Source: Glandiceps talaboti | Lineage: Eukaryota; Hemichordata; Enteropneusta; Spengelidae | Assembly: GCF_964340395.1 (NCBI RefSeq) | Contig: NC_135549.1 | Span: 930,501-994,500 of the forward strand | Length of the DNA stretch: 64,000 bases | Direction of reading: 5' to 3' | In this document: in pieces, positions 1-11,800 of the stretch | Numbering within the stretch: position 1 is the stretch's first letter | Layout: the number at the start of each line of letters is the position of its first letter | Notes under the pieces: generated by a model | What the model saw: the letters and a program-made list of their open reading frames with translations, nothing else | Databases searched by the model: none | Told to the model about the DNA's origin: nothing | Translations under genes and position numbers: made by a program

Positions 1-19
1 TCACAGACAATGTAAAAGG

Positions 20-1200
20 TTAAAGAAATTCAAATAAGTATGAATTTAAAGAATTTTTGAAACAAGTTAAATTCGTAATACTGATAAGATGAGAAGATAA
101 ATTGTTCCAAAGTTTGTAGCTTTGAAAACTAAATGACTGAGTAAACAGACAACAATTTGGTAGTGGCAATGAAGGAGGTCAGAGAGTTACATTGGTGCCA
201 GATAATGAAGACATTTAAAAATCAGAATGTACTTGTTAAATAGAAATCTCTTTTCACGTGGTATTATATGAAGTCGTTTAAAAAGGTCAATACTGGAAAT
301 CCCTTTTGATTGCATTTCTATGGTAGAGATATTTGAAATTAGCCAAATTGTGCGTTTCTGAAGTTTATATAATTTGTCAATATCACTTTTACTTGCATGA
401 GACCGTATGTTGCAACAAGTGTCAAACAAGGGCTGAAAATAACTAAAGTAGAAAAGTGTTTTAGTAGATACATCTAAGTATTTAGCAATGTGACGAAGAG
501 CTGCAAGATTAGAAGATACTTTGGCATGCAAATGTTGACAATGTGAAGTCCATGAGGGTAAAGAGTCAATGATAAGTCCAAGTGAAGATGCGTTGTTATA
601 GATAACAGAAAAGGAAGTGGGCAAAGAAAGGTTCTTTTGGGGGGGAATTACCATGATGATAGCTTTAGACTTATTTGTATTAATGATCATATGGTTTTGA
701 TTACACCAGGTGTGAACTTTAGACAGATCATCGTTAATAGTTTGATTTACTGTGGAAATATCGGGGGGGGGGGGGGGGGGGGGGGGGGGGATAGAAGAGT
801 AGATTCATCATGCATTGTGACATTATAGCTCCAGATAAATAAAATAACTGCTAGGCAGAATATAAAGGAGGAATAGAAGAGGACCAAGGATAGAACCTTG
901 AGGGACGCCAGACTTAATAGATAACATGGAAGAATTGCTATTTTTAAAGGAAACAAACTGTTTTCTGTCCTTAAGATATGAAGTGAACCAATTTATAGCC
1001 GAAGAATCAAAGTTGTAGAGTATAACTTTGTCAATGAATGGTTAATAAGATCAAAGGCCTTCAGAGAGATCAAGAAAAATGATACCACTCCAGTTATTGT
1101 TATTTATTGTAAAGAATAGTCTTGTCAAAGATACTTCTGTAGGTCCCAGCACTCTCTTTCACTAGAAGAGCCAATTCACCCCTGATTTGAACTCATTCAA
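20..1200 (-). pseudogene. Decayed non-LTR retrotransposon (jockey/CR1-type LINE) reverse transcriptase, 3' part
   Basis: Read on the minus strand, this stretch holds the RT core of a non-LTR retrotransposon, broken over several frames. Seen in order: a motif-A region reading FLDLS and then, one frame over, [10 protein letters not shown] (about 1095-1035); [20 protein letters not shown] and then [14 protein letters not shown] (about 1020-870); a MHDESTLLS stretch where the family has its YADD catalytic box (about 800-780); and a long intact part (690-187) with LGLIIDSLPSWTSH and LYKLQKRTIWLIS. The C-terminal LWNNLSSHLI...FKNSLNSYLFEFL region reaches a stop at 20-22. No endonuclease domain is seen, so the copy looks 5'-truncated, as is usual for LINEs. 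At least two frameshifts, a stop and an in-frame G-run make it non-functional. The family call is firm; the clade (jockey against CR1) is not. Confidence 0.88.
763..790 (+). repeat. Poly-G tract (28 G)
   Basis: An uninterrupted run of 28 G (poly-C on the LINE's coding strand) lies immediately after the place where the reverse transcriptase YADD box should be. It reads as poly-proline in the LINE frame, so it is an expansion or insertion inside the dead element. Such a run can form quadruplex structures and is also prone to length errors in assembly. Confidence 0.95.
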
Positions 1201-1988
1201 TTCAAAATACTTCCCTTGTCGAGACATGATATATGTAATACTGTTACTTAGTATAATAAAAACAAATCCCCAGTTTTCTGGGAAAGTGCTCTTTGTCTTC
1301 TTTTTCATAATCTACTTGACACAAGCTATCACACAGTAGAACTAATTGTGTGATTGATTTCATAAATGAATTTGGCTGACAACTTGAAATCTGCGGTTTA
1401 CACAACTGATAGAAATTCATATACAGTGTGGTTGCATGTGTCCTAGGAGAATGTCACAGTAATATATCTTTATTTGCAAACACACAAATTATCCCTTGTT
1501 GTATATTGTGCTATCACAACAGCGTGAAATATGTCAAGTAAAGGTATGAGCTCTGTAACAGCTGTATCACAAGGTAATTATGGTGTTTCTGCAGTCCCTC
1601 ACTACAACAGTGAAAAACCAAGCTTTCAGTCCAGTTTAAGCATATAAAGTAATGCATGTAAGCCACGGGTACAATTGTCTTGACTAGCCTGTTTCCATGG
1701 TGATTGTTGTGATGCAAGTATTCATTTTGACAATGAGGTTTGGCTTCCTCCTGCAGTCACATAAAAAGTTATATCTTGAATATCCTTTGAGCTACAATAT
1801 TACACATATGATATTAATACGACTATTATGCTGATGGTATACATGTACAATGTTAAGATGTCAAATGGAAAAATGATGTAGCAATACCTTTGCATTATTT
1901 TGTCATGAGTATGTTTATATAATAGAACAGGACTCATTGTCAAGTAGAATACATTTAATTTATTTGTTATTTTTAATATGAACCCCAT
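1201..1988. other. No recognisable gene (possibly intronic)
   Basis: AT-rich, CpG-poor DNA with many stop codons in all frames. I see no exon, RNA gene or tandem array here. Confidence 0.6.
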
Positions 1989-2148
1989 CAGTGTGCCCTC
2001 TAAGGATAGTCATTGACTGTAGACCACGCAGAGACCAATAAAAAAATGCACATGACTGTTGAAACAATTTGATTCATTAATAGACAAAATTTACCAAGAA
2101 ATTGCAACCTGTGCAAATGTGCATTTTTTTATTGGTCTCTGCATGGTT
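1989..2148. mobile_element. Small inverted-repeat element (MITE-like)
   Basis: Two 26-bp arms, 2028-2053 and 2117-2142, are exact reverse complements of each other, separated by 63 bp. The match extends imperfectly outward (ACCACG against ACCATG). Just outside the left arm is CAGTGTGCCCTCTAA (1989-2003). The same 15-mer recurs in reverse orientation at 19535-19549. CAGTG-type ends are typical of hAT superfamily elements, so this may be one end of a non-autonomous hAT element or a foldback element. No clear target-site duplication was found, so the exact borders are uncertain. Confidence 0.55.
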
Positions 2149-3354
2149 GTATCAAACAGCCAGTGAACACTAGCATGAAATAGGCCTATTTTATACTTGA
2201 AACAAAGAGGTATCATCGTCTTAAGAATATAATGGTACCAGGGGTGAACAAAGGTATCATCGTCGTAAGAATATAACCGCACATTTATTTACAAAAGTTG
2301 TTAAGGCTTTGGTGATGTGTTGTACATAACCTTTACAGTAATTTAAAAAGTATAGTAACCTAGTGAAAATTGTACATGCTTTAATAACTTCACTGTAGAC
2401 ACTCCTCCCTCCTGACAAACACAACCAATTGTTAGATTTATGTAAATTCTGTAATATTAGGAATAAGGCTTTGAATGATACCCCTTGAGCTCAAGATCTA
2501 GGCTAATGTACTCTTGTATACATGTACATGTCAGGTTTGACATGTAAATTAGTGTGCAATAGAGTGACCTCTGACCTTTAATCTAAGTTGGAGCCAACTT
2601 ATAGCATTTCAGGAAGTAAAGTTGGATAGGCCAGACAGGGTAGTAGATAATAGTTTCCCATTCAAGTAATGCTATAATGATAAAAATGTAACTTTAATAG
2701 TACCCATACAGACAAAAACAGCTGGGAAATAACGAGACAAAGACTGGAGCCACCATATGTTGGTAAAAATAACATTACTCATATCAAATTTATTGTTCCC
2801 ATACGACAGTGGTTTGTTTTAATGCCTATTGTGCCACTAGTTGTTGATGCAGACTTTTGTATTAAGTGGCGATGTTATCAAACGTATGGTGACCATATGT
2901 ATCGTACCCTTAATTCCCGATAAGTCCGTATACTGTGAAACTGGCATATATGTACATTGCACATACTGGATAATTATGAATTTTGACTGTAAGCAATATG
3001 TTAACTTTTAATGCAGATTCAAATTTTGTTTGTAACCTCTATATAGTTGGACATTGAACAAAAAGATGAAGAAATCATTGAAATTGAGAATTTAAGCACA
3101 TTCTTTGTGTATTTGAAACGTAAGGGTTGGGGATGTGAGAATATATGTTCTCTTTGAAAACAATGTATACTTCAAAATAGAGAAGTCAAAGTTTAGTACA
3201 GCAAAAGTTAAAATGTATTGCACACAATTTTCACTGTATGGTAATAATTATTTCCTAATTGGTATGTAAATATCAATGCACATATTATATAAATCAGCAA
3301 GCTGTAATGTGAACTAACACAAGTCATCATCTGTTCCTGGCTTTTAAATCTATC
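2149..3354. other. No recognisable gene
   Basis: AT-rich sequence without a recognisable exon, RNA gene or array. A short phrase (AAAGGTATCATCGTC...AAGAATATAA) occurs twice at about 2206-2275. Confidence 0.55.
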
Positions 3355-3642
3355 ATGCTAGACCATTCGCTATTCAATGTATACATCCACCACACACTTC
3401 AAACAAAAAGTATAACATAGAAGTGAAATGTGATCCTCCAAATACCAATCTACATCGGAAAAAAGATGGTTATCATTCTGTCAAAGGTATACACATTCAT
3501 GCTAGACCATTCCCTATTCAATGTATACATCCACCACACACTTCAAACAAAAAGTATAACATAGAAGTGAAATTTGATCCTCCAAATACCAATCTACATC
3601 GGAAAAAAGATGTTTATCATTCTGTCAAAGGTATACACATAA
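3355..3642 (+). repeat. Tandem duplication, two copies of a 144-bp unit
   Basis: The segment starting GCTAGACCATTC at 3357 is repeated from 3501 with only a few substitutions. The unit length is 144 bp, a multiple of three, so one reading frame (from 3423) stays open and repeats CDPPNTNLHRKKD. I take that open frame as a by-product of the duplication; there are no splice signals or recognisable domains supporting a gene. Confidence 0.9.
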
Positions 3643-4236
3643 GTTTTGAACAATTTATTTTAAACAGTTCATTGAATAAGTTTTAAAAACATGTCAGATC
3701 AATAGATATAGAAATAACATAACTAAAGACATGATCAGCAAAGCATAAAGGTATGAGAAATGTTTAGTCAAGAATTACGACTTGCAAGTTTGCATTTTCA
3801 TCAGCAAAATAATACAAGTATTGGTACTATTCAGAGCAGTGACTTTGCAGTGAACTTAAACAAAGTAAAAACCTTTTTTGATATAACGACATACATGTAC
3901 ATACAGCTGATACATTGAAAATTAACTAAGCTTCGAAAAAGAGAATGAGTCGAGCGTTGGTTTTTTTTAGATCATTCATAGTCAAAATGGTAGCAAAACA
4001 TTCCTAAATTAGTCTATATGTGATCTCACTTTCCGAAATGTTCACAAGATATACTAGTGAGACACAACACATGGTTTTGATTGTTGAATTCATTGCATCA
4101 TACTGATAGAAAGTTTTGATTGGAGGTCCTTTTTGACCTTGACTATCTCTAAAAACAGTGTTGGGTGACTCACTTCTAAGTTGTAGCAGCTTGATTAATT
4201 TTCATTGTAAAAAAGAACACACTGTGCCATTGGAAT

Positions 4237-4455
4237 GTCCGTCCATCCATCTATCTGTCTGGCCATCCATCTGCCTGGCCATCCATCTGTTCATCCGTCC
4301 ATATATCTGTCTGTCCATCTATCTGTCTGTCCATCCATCTGTTCATCCATCCATCTATCTGTCTGTCCATCCATCTGTTCATCCATCCATCCATCTATCT
4401 GTCTGTCCATCCATCTGTCCATCCATCCACCAATCTGTCCATCCGTCCATCTTTA
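4237..4455 (+). repeat. (CTGTCCATCCAT)n-like low-complexity array
   Basis: Irregular mixture of CCAT, CTGT and CTAT tetranucleotides over about 220 bp. The Ser/His/Pro/Ile-rich open frames through it are low-complexity artefacts. Confidence 0.93.
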
Positions 4456-4759
4456 CTGTACATAAATCATGGACAAACACTTTATCAACTTATAATACAG
4501 AAATAGTATATGGTACATGTTGTGTGCTCAGGATTAAACTCATCACATGAAATTGCAATGGTACCAGGTGCAGATGGTACTTAGGGTGCTCAGTTGGAAA
4601 TTTTTTTGAGTCAAAGTGATCTGATCAGCGATTTACAAATTGCATTTCTAAATGTTGGAAAGAGTCAAAAACATTAAAGTTTAGGATGTACATAGAGCAA
4701 AGGTATCATTTTGAATTGAGATATTCAATGCAGAAAATATGATCATGTTATAAATGATA

Positions 4760-5025
4760 TGTTGTTGTTAGCTCTCACGTTGCTAGTCTGAGATTTGTCG
4801 TTGTTAGCGGTCATCTTGATTACTCACTAGACTGACATTTGTCGTTGTTAGCTCTCACGTTGATCACTTGCTAGACTGAGATTTGTCGTTGTTAGCTCTC
4901 ACATTGATCACTTGCTAGACTGAGATTTGTTGTTGTTAGCGGTCATCTTGATTACTCGCTAGACTGAAATTTGTCGTTGTTAGCTCTCACGTTGATCACT
5001 TGCTAGACTGAGATTTGAAGATTCA
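4760..5025 (+). repeat. Tandem repeat of about 54 bp, about 5 copies
   Basis: Units start TTTGTCGTTGTTAGC and contain either CTCTCACGTTGATCACTTGCTAGACTGAGA or a diverged GGTCATCTTGATTACTCGCTAGACTGA form. The two unit types are interleaved rather than blocked. Confidence 0.85.
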
Positions 5026-5690
5026 TCATTATTAGCGTTTCTGTTAATCACTCGCTAACACATGAGTGTGAACAACAACAAATGTTTGAGTCTTGTTGCT
5101 AGGGGTGAGGAGGGGTTGTTAATTAATTCTCATAAAGTGTAAAACTTGACAATGCTGCAAGTTCGAACACCTTGTGTTCATCAAGGTATCACAAAATGTC
5201 AGGCTACCTTTGCATGATAGTAATGCTATGTCACACAAATCAATCATTCTGTTCGATTATCTTTAGCAAGTGTCATCAATGCCATTTTCAATTAGCTGTA
5301 TCTTTTAGGATTATTTCCCTAGTGGCTCGTTGTAATTTCAAACAGTGCTGTGGATAAGATGAAAGAGGGAATCATACAAAGCTGCATGGACTGCAGTCTA
5401 AGTATTTCCTTTATGTTATTCATCAATATTCTTTGCCACAATAGTAAATTATCATTCTTTCAGTTGTCTTTTTAACTTCTCCCTGGAGTCCCAAAGGGGT
5501 ACATGTAAGCTACTACAATTGGCTCCGTCTGTGCATCTGTGCATGCGTCCTTCTCATCTGTGTGTGTGCATCCGTTCATCCGTCCTCTGTCCAAAATACG
5601 TCATTTCTCAGACATGCAATATCCAATTTTTTTTAAACCTGGCAAAAAGGTGACATATGGGACATATGCATGCCAATTTGTTTTTTGTTA
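5026..5690. other. No recognisable gene
   Basis: No exon or RNA gene seen. A short CATCCGTTCATCCGTCC-type microsatellite lies at about 5535-5590. Confidence 0.5.
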
Positions 5691-6475
5691 TATGCAAATT
5701 TGACCGAACGACAGCCATATTTGTAGTTAAAAATCAATATTTACTGCATAACTCAAAAACTGTAATACATAGCGATTCCAGTCAAGTGTCTACTCCCATA
5801 TTATCAGATGCAAGCTATCTTTGGAGACTTTGACCTTGACCTTGACCTTCTAGGTTAATTATCAAAATCTAGCCAATTCCTGCCTGTCACAGACACATAG
5901 TGTTTACACATTGCTAATTTCTTTTAAATCACATTTATAGGTAATCTGAAGAAAAGAACTATACACAAGCACTATTTTTGGTGCTCATGTAATTTTTACA
6001 GAATGGCAGCCATATTTGTAGTAAAACATCACTATATTTTATACTGCATAACTCAAAAACTTCAATACATAGACTCTATTCAAGTGTCTAACCCCATATA
6101 ATCATATGCAAGCTTTCTTGTAGGAGTGACCATTGACCTTTACCTTGACCTATAGGGTAGGCCATGGGAATTAAGCTATTACTTACATATTGCAGACACT
6201 CTGTAACAATTATGTGCCTAATGTCATATATAGATAATGCAGAAGGAGATAAACATAATATGCATTCATTAGTTTTGGTGTTCATATGACTTTTTACTTA
6301 ATGGCAGCCATACATTTGTATTTGTAGTGAACAATCATGATTTACCATATTACTCAAAAATATTAATACATAGAGACTACATTCAACAAATATCTACCCT
6401 CATATTACCAGGTTTAAGCTTTCTTTTGAGTATTGACCTTTGACCTTGAATTTCAGCAATTTCCTTCATTATCAG
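5690..6475 (+). repeat. Interspersed repeat family A: about 302-bp unit, three tandem copies
   Basis: Each unit carries GGCAGCCATATTTGTAGT (about 5710, 6004, 6303), then an ACTCAAAAACT...AATACATAGA block, then CAAGTGTCTACCCCCATAT, and finally TGACCTTGACCTT (5828-5851, 6135-6152, 6436-6449). Copies are well diverged. The same family recurs as two tandem units at 32750-33240, showing an interspersed repeat that tends to occur in tandem. TGACCT is the reverse complement of the nuclear-receptor half-site AGGTCA. No protein-coding capacity is seen. Confidence 0.85.
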
Positions 6476-6550
6476 TAGTATTTATTTGTTGCCACCAATT
6501 TCTTTTGAATCATGTCTCCATTCAGTCGCATAGAAGTAAAGTGTTGTGTT

Positions 6551-6565
6551 GGGGGGGGGGGGGGG
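6551..6565 (+). repeat. Poly-G tract (15 G)
   Basis: Uninterrupted run of 15 G. Confidence 0.95.
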
Positions 6566-7470
6566 ATTGTGTCTTCCAAGAAGACTTGTTAGATTTTTGA
6601 ATAGTACTAACATTTCAGCTGTGTTTTGAATGGAAAATTAGTTTTTTGTAAAATATGGTAAATGGTGGCTGCAAAATACCCAATCATGTTTGATATGTAC
6701 TTAGATATTATTCCCCAATGTGTTTCTTCATTTAGCCAAGGAAAACACAAGTGATTAGACAAACAGTGACAACACCCTTAGGTCACGAGTATTTTCCAGC
6801 TAAAGCAAGAAATTATTGACAGTTTTGAACATTTTGACTCATATTTCAAACACAGCAGAACTAATGATGTAGACATGCATTGTCATGGTGTAGAACAACC
6901 TGGGTATACATTCCATCTTTTTTGCTGAACTTGGCTTGTGCCACTTAGTTTATGTACTGGAATAATACATAGTTGGATAATTAGTATGTTGCTACTTTAT
7001 AGTTATGTGCACACAGACCATGTAACATATTCATGATATTGGGCTGCCCTCATTTTGCAGCACAAGGCTGAAAAGTTGTTAATATGCATTCCTCGTCACC
7101 ATACTCATGTACATGTACATGTACATGTAGAGAGTTTTTCTCTTTCATTTAATTACAAAACTTGATTGTAACCTTGCCAAAAGATGACTCATCACAACCT
7201 TTTAAAGCATCAACTTTATCTACATGTCAAGAAGTAATTATATGGTGGCAAGTCAGATTAGACCAGACGTAAACTGAATGTCTTTCGTAAGGGCAAAGTT
7301 TTGAGATTGTCATTCCTACAGACAATTGTTGGAATACAACAGAACATATGTAATAAGTTATTTTTTCTCATTGATTGCTATTTGCTCATTGCTGTTAGTG
7401 ATCTCCTGGCCAACCACAACATGTACTGTGACATTTGTTGAGAATGTAAAAAAAAAAAAATAAGCACATC
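6566..7470. other. No recognisable gene
   Basis: AT-rich sequence without recognisable exons. It contains a short (ACATGT)n-like run at about 7106-7128. Confidence 0.5.
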
Positions 7471-8215
7471 GTCGTACCACTTTAGACAACATTTCCTGAC
7501 GAGAAACTATTTTTTTTTCCTTTTTAGTGGCCTACAAAAATATGCCAAAATTTATTAAAACTAAAAGCTACATCAATAATATTTTCAGGACAGGTGTGCT
7601 TTGGTATCGCAAATGCATGTATCAAATTATATTAAATTTGAAGTGTGCATTTTTGAGATATAGCCTAATTACCGGAAACCATTAATTATGTAAATTTCTC
7701 GTTAATTTTCTTGGGATGTTTACCGAAACCTAAACAGTTCTTGTCACTACCCTACAGAACACATGCAATAAATTTCGTTTAATTTGAGCCTGTCGTGTTT
7801 TAGAAAATGGTGATAAAGTCGCACCACTTTCGATGACATTTCCTGATGAGAAACTATTTTTTTCTTTTTGTGGCCAATCGAAAATATGCCAATAACTTAT
7901 TAAAACTAAAAGCTACATTAGTAATATTTTCAGGACAGGTGCGCTTTGGTATCGCAAATGTGTGTACCAAGTTATAATGAATTTGAAGCGTGCATTCTTG
8001 AGATATCGCCTATTTCATTATAAATCATTAATTACGTAAATTGCTCATTAATATTCATGGGATTTTTACCAAAACCTAATCAAGTCTTGCCATTACCCTA
8101 CGGAATACGTCTTCAAAATTTTGTTTGAATTGAGCAAGCCGTTATGGAGAAAACGATGACACAGACAGACACAGAGAGACACAGACAGACAGACACACAC
8201 ACACACACACACAGA
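7471..8215 (+). repeat. Interspersed repeat family B: two diverged copies of about 349 bp with a (GACA)/(CA) tail
   Basis: The phrase ACATTTCCTGA(C/T)GAGAAACTATTT appears at about 7488 and 7837. It is followed in both copies by CTAAAAGCTACAT, TTTTCAGGACAGGTG, GCTTTGGTATCGCAAATG and GAGATAT(A/C)GCCTA. The second copy runs into a CAGACAGACACAGAGAGACA tail and (CA)n at about 8160-8213. A shorter, more diverged relative lies at 42165-42345. I recognise no coding sequence; it looks like a non-autonomous repeat ending in a simple-repeat tail. Confidence 0.82.
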
Positions 8216-9160
8216 CTTCCACCCATAAATATATCTCTTCCTTACGGAAGAAAAAAATCAGTTATATTTGCCACTAGTTTCGTCTGCAAACTAGAGCCAT
8301 TCACAACTTTGTAAGAATTTCCTCTTCAGCTGACTTTTCCCCACTTATTTTTATCATATCAGTGAAACCTGGCAAAGAAAAAATAGGAAACATTGACAGA
8401 CTTCACTTTGTTCTTTGCCTATGTCTGTGTTCCAGCTGCCATCTGAGATTAAAGTTGGCATTGGCCATTCAAGACAACCACCATTAATTTTAATCATCTT
8501 CAAAGATTACTTTATCCAAGGTAACATAAAAAGACATTGTATTCAATCTGTATCACATCATGTCATGTCATAAAAGTAGTGTTCAAACTGATCTATGATT
8601 CAGTTCTTTTAATGAGAAATCATCAATTATGGTCTGTGTGTAGGATGTTTATCACAGCTGCAGCTATAAGATTTGTTGACGTACACTGAGATACTGTGTA
8701 GAGACATTTCCTGAGATAGCTTTTAAGATTTACTGATTATCAACAGAAAAATGGATTTTCTATTTTGGTAGCTGGTGACTTGTAAGAAGATTACCGAATC
8801 ATAATCTGGTAAATACTATCTTTATACAGTGCCCACCTGTATTTTATGTATACACTGACTAAAATACCTTGAAAACACAAAAATTCATTAAAATTGGCTG
8901 GCCTCAACAAAATTCAACTCAAAAGGTTTCCAAAAATTGGACTAGCTTTCGCCCTATTAGCCAAGAAACTGCCAGAAAGCCAAGTCTGTGGGATATTGTC
9001 CTGTTATTGAATATCATCAGGTCTGCCTAAATATAGTTAATGGTACAATGTTTATATGATTGGGTAAATTGTACTTACATGTACAAAAGCTATTATAGCA
9101 CAACTTAACTAAAAGTATCAGTTCAAAATGTAATTGTATATGTGTGTATTTGCATATATG
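8216..9160. other. No recognisable gene
   Basis: AT-rich sequence without recognisable exons or RNA genes. Confidence 0.5.
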
Positions 9161-9162
9161 CA

Positions 9163-9225
<63 letters not shown>

Positions 9226-9364
9226 TTGTCTGGCTGTCTGTATGTATTGTATTGTATGTATGTATGTATGTATGTATGTATATATGCATGTATGTATGTC
9301 TGTGTGTGTCTGTCTGTGTGTATGTATGTATGTATGTATGTAATATATGTATGTATGTATGTCT
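9163..9364 (+). repeat. (CTGT)n then (GTAT)n microsatellite
   Basis: An almost pure CTGT tract (9164-9239) passes into GTAT repeats (9240-9364). A shorter CTGT block recurs at 9440-9466. Cys/Val/Met and Thr/Asp/Arg-rich open frames on both strands are microsatellite translations. Confidence 0.97.
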
Positions 9365-9466
9365 TCGTTCTGTGGATTTACCACAGGTCATGTCTAATGT
9401 TGTTTTCGAAACACTGGACGCAATAAGTAAAAGAGAAAATCTGTCTGTCTGTCTGTCTGTCTATGT

Positions 9467-9898
9467 TTGTCTTTGTGTTCATGTCTGAGAATGTTGGGAA
9501 ATTGCCATAGAACAAGTCTATGGTTAAAACTTCACCCTGAAACTTAAAGTGTCAAATATAAGCTGAATGTATGATCATATATTTCAGTCTGTACATATCT
9601 AAAATCTTGTGGAATTCATAAAATTTACATTTCATAAGGCATGTAATTCTGTAAATTTGCAAATGATAAGATAACACCTCTCCCAATGTTATTGTTGGAT
9701 ATTTGTTATTCACTTTTCTTATGATTTGTACAAACAACAACTTTTTTGCTGTCAAAATAAAACAAACTCTTATCATTTAAGTAAAGTATTATTTATCATA
9801 ATTTGAAAACAAAACATTCAAGCAACCATGACAAAGCCGATATAGCAAGACCAGCAAATGATTGTTTTTCTTTGCCTACAGCACTGAATTTAGTAGGT
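9467..9898. other. No recognisable gene
   Basis: Nothing recognisable between the microsatellite and the next minisatellite. Confidence 0.5.
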
Positions 9899-10549
9899 TC
9901 AATGCACTAGTCATGTGTCAATGCTAATGGCATATATCAATGCAGTACAGTAGTCATGTGTCAATGCTACTGGCATATATCAATGCACTAGTCATGTGAC
10001 AATGCTACTGGCATATATCAATGCACTAGTCATGTGTCAATGCTACTGGCATATATCAATGCACTAGTCATGTGACAATGCTACTGGCATATATCAATGC
10101 ACTAGTCATGTGACAATGCTACTGGCATATATCAATGCACTAGTCATGTGTCAATGCTACTGGCATATATCAATGCACTAGTCATGTGACAATGCTACTG
10201 GCATATATCAATGCACTAGTCATGTGACAATGCTACTGGCATATATCAATGCACTAGTCATGTGACAATGCTACTGGCATATATCAATGCACTAGTCATG
10301 TGTCAATGCTACTGGCATATATCAATGCACTAGTCATGTGTCAATGCTACTGGCATATATCAATGCACTAGTCATGTGTCAATGCTACTGGCATATATCA
10401 ATGCACTGGTCATGTGTCAATGCTACTGGCATATATCAATGCACTAGTCATGTAACAATGCTACTGGCATATATCAATGCACTAGTCATGTGTCAATGCT
10501 ACTGGCATATATCAGTGCACTAGTCATGTGTCAATGCTACTGGCATATA
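9899..10549 (+). repeat. 38-bp minisatellite, about 17 copies
   Basis: The unit combines two related 19-bp halves, CAATGCTACTGGCATATAT and CAATGCACTAGTCATGTGT, which share CAATGC and a similar end. The array therefore grew from a 19-bp ancestor that doubled. Copies differ mainly at one position (GTGTC against GTGAC), so the array is young and homogenised. Confidence 0.97.
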
Positions 10550-11100
10550 TTTTTGAGACATATTAATATGTTTGTAGAACATATACAATTTTAGAAGTGC
10601 TGTCAACCATCAAATTAGGTTGACAAAACTAGATCACAAATTTACCTGTGTAGTATGTATGTCAAAATAAGTGGAGCATGGCAGTATTGCAAAAATATGA
10701 TAAGACACTGAAAACCATAAGGCTTGATATGTGAAGTACATTATGATTTGATTTTCAATTATTGAACCTGACAACAAGTATAAGACATTGAAACTTTAAT
10801 TTAGCAAACTGAACAATACACATATTTCTAGTAATGGATTTTATTACCAAATGTAGGCTAGGCAGAGTTGAAGCTTAAACTTCAATGAACAACTATGAAG
10901 TACACATGGGAATAAAAGATAAATGGAATCTCAGGAAAGGAATTGACAGAAATAAGTTTTTGTTTGCATTGTTATTTAGAGGGGTATTCTCAACGTGTGA
11001 ACCTACAATGTACCTTAATTTCAAGTGTCAGCAAACCAAAGCTAATTACATTGTATATACAGTGTATGACATACAGATGAAAATACATGTATCAATTTGA
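10550..11100. other. No recognisable gene between two arrays
   Basis: A 71-codon open frame at 10885-11100 has no recognisable domain or splice context. I do not call it a gene. Confidence 0.5.
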
Positions 11101-11800
11101 TATCATCATAGAGGGGGACAGGAGATATCCCAGGGGCTTGGATACTACTGACAGACTATGATCATATCTCAGAAGGGGACAGGAGATATTCCAGGGGCTT
11201 GGATACTACTGACAGACTATGATCATATCTCAGAAGGGGACAGGAGATATCCCAGGGACTTGGATACTACTGACAGACTATGATCATATCTCAGAAGGGG
11301 ACAGGAGATATCCCAGGGACTTGGATACAACTGACAGACTATGATCATATCATAGAAGGGGACAGGAGATATCCCAGGGACTTGGATACTACTGACAGAC
11401 TAAGATCATATCATAGAAGGGGACAGGAGATATCCCAGGGACTTGGATACTACTGACAGACTAAGATCATATCATAGAAGGGGACATATATCAATGCACT
11501 AGTGCTACTGACATCAGCATAGGAGGGGACAGGAGATATCCCAGAGACTTGGATACTACCGACAGCCTATGATCATATCATAGAAGAGGACAGGAGATAT
11601 CCCAGGGACTTGGATACTACTGACATCAGCATAGGAGGGGACAGGAGATATCCCAGGGACTTGGATACTACTAACATCAGCATAGAAGGGGACAGGAAAT
11701 ATCCCAGGGGCTTGGATACTACCAACAGACTATGATCATATCTCAGAAGGGGACAGGAGATATCCCAGGGACTTGGATGTCATAGAAGGGGACAAGAAAG
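11101..11800 (+). repeat. 61-bp minisatellite, about 11-12 copies, several shortened
   Basis: Units contain GGGGACAGGAGATATCCCAG, GGACTTGGATACTACTGACA and GACTATGATCATATC. Full units are 61 bp; some in the 3' half are shortened to GACATCAGCATAGGA forms. At 11485-11510 one unit carries a piece of the neighbouring 38-bp minisatellite (see findings). Confidence 0.95.

Noticed and set aside
3780-3830. Second hammerhead-like CTGATGA on the minus strand
   Set aside because: No GAAA box at the right distance and no stem III; core incomplete.
9899-10549. CRISPR-like regular array
   Set aside because: Head-to-tail repeats with no unique spacers, in eukaryotic DNA; this and the other arrays are minisatellites.
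10885-11100. 71-codon open frame as a possible upstream PDCL exon
   Set aside because: Does not resemble the PDCL N-terminal half and has no fitting donor before 12175.
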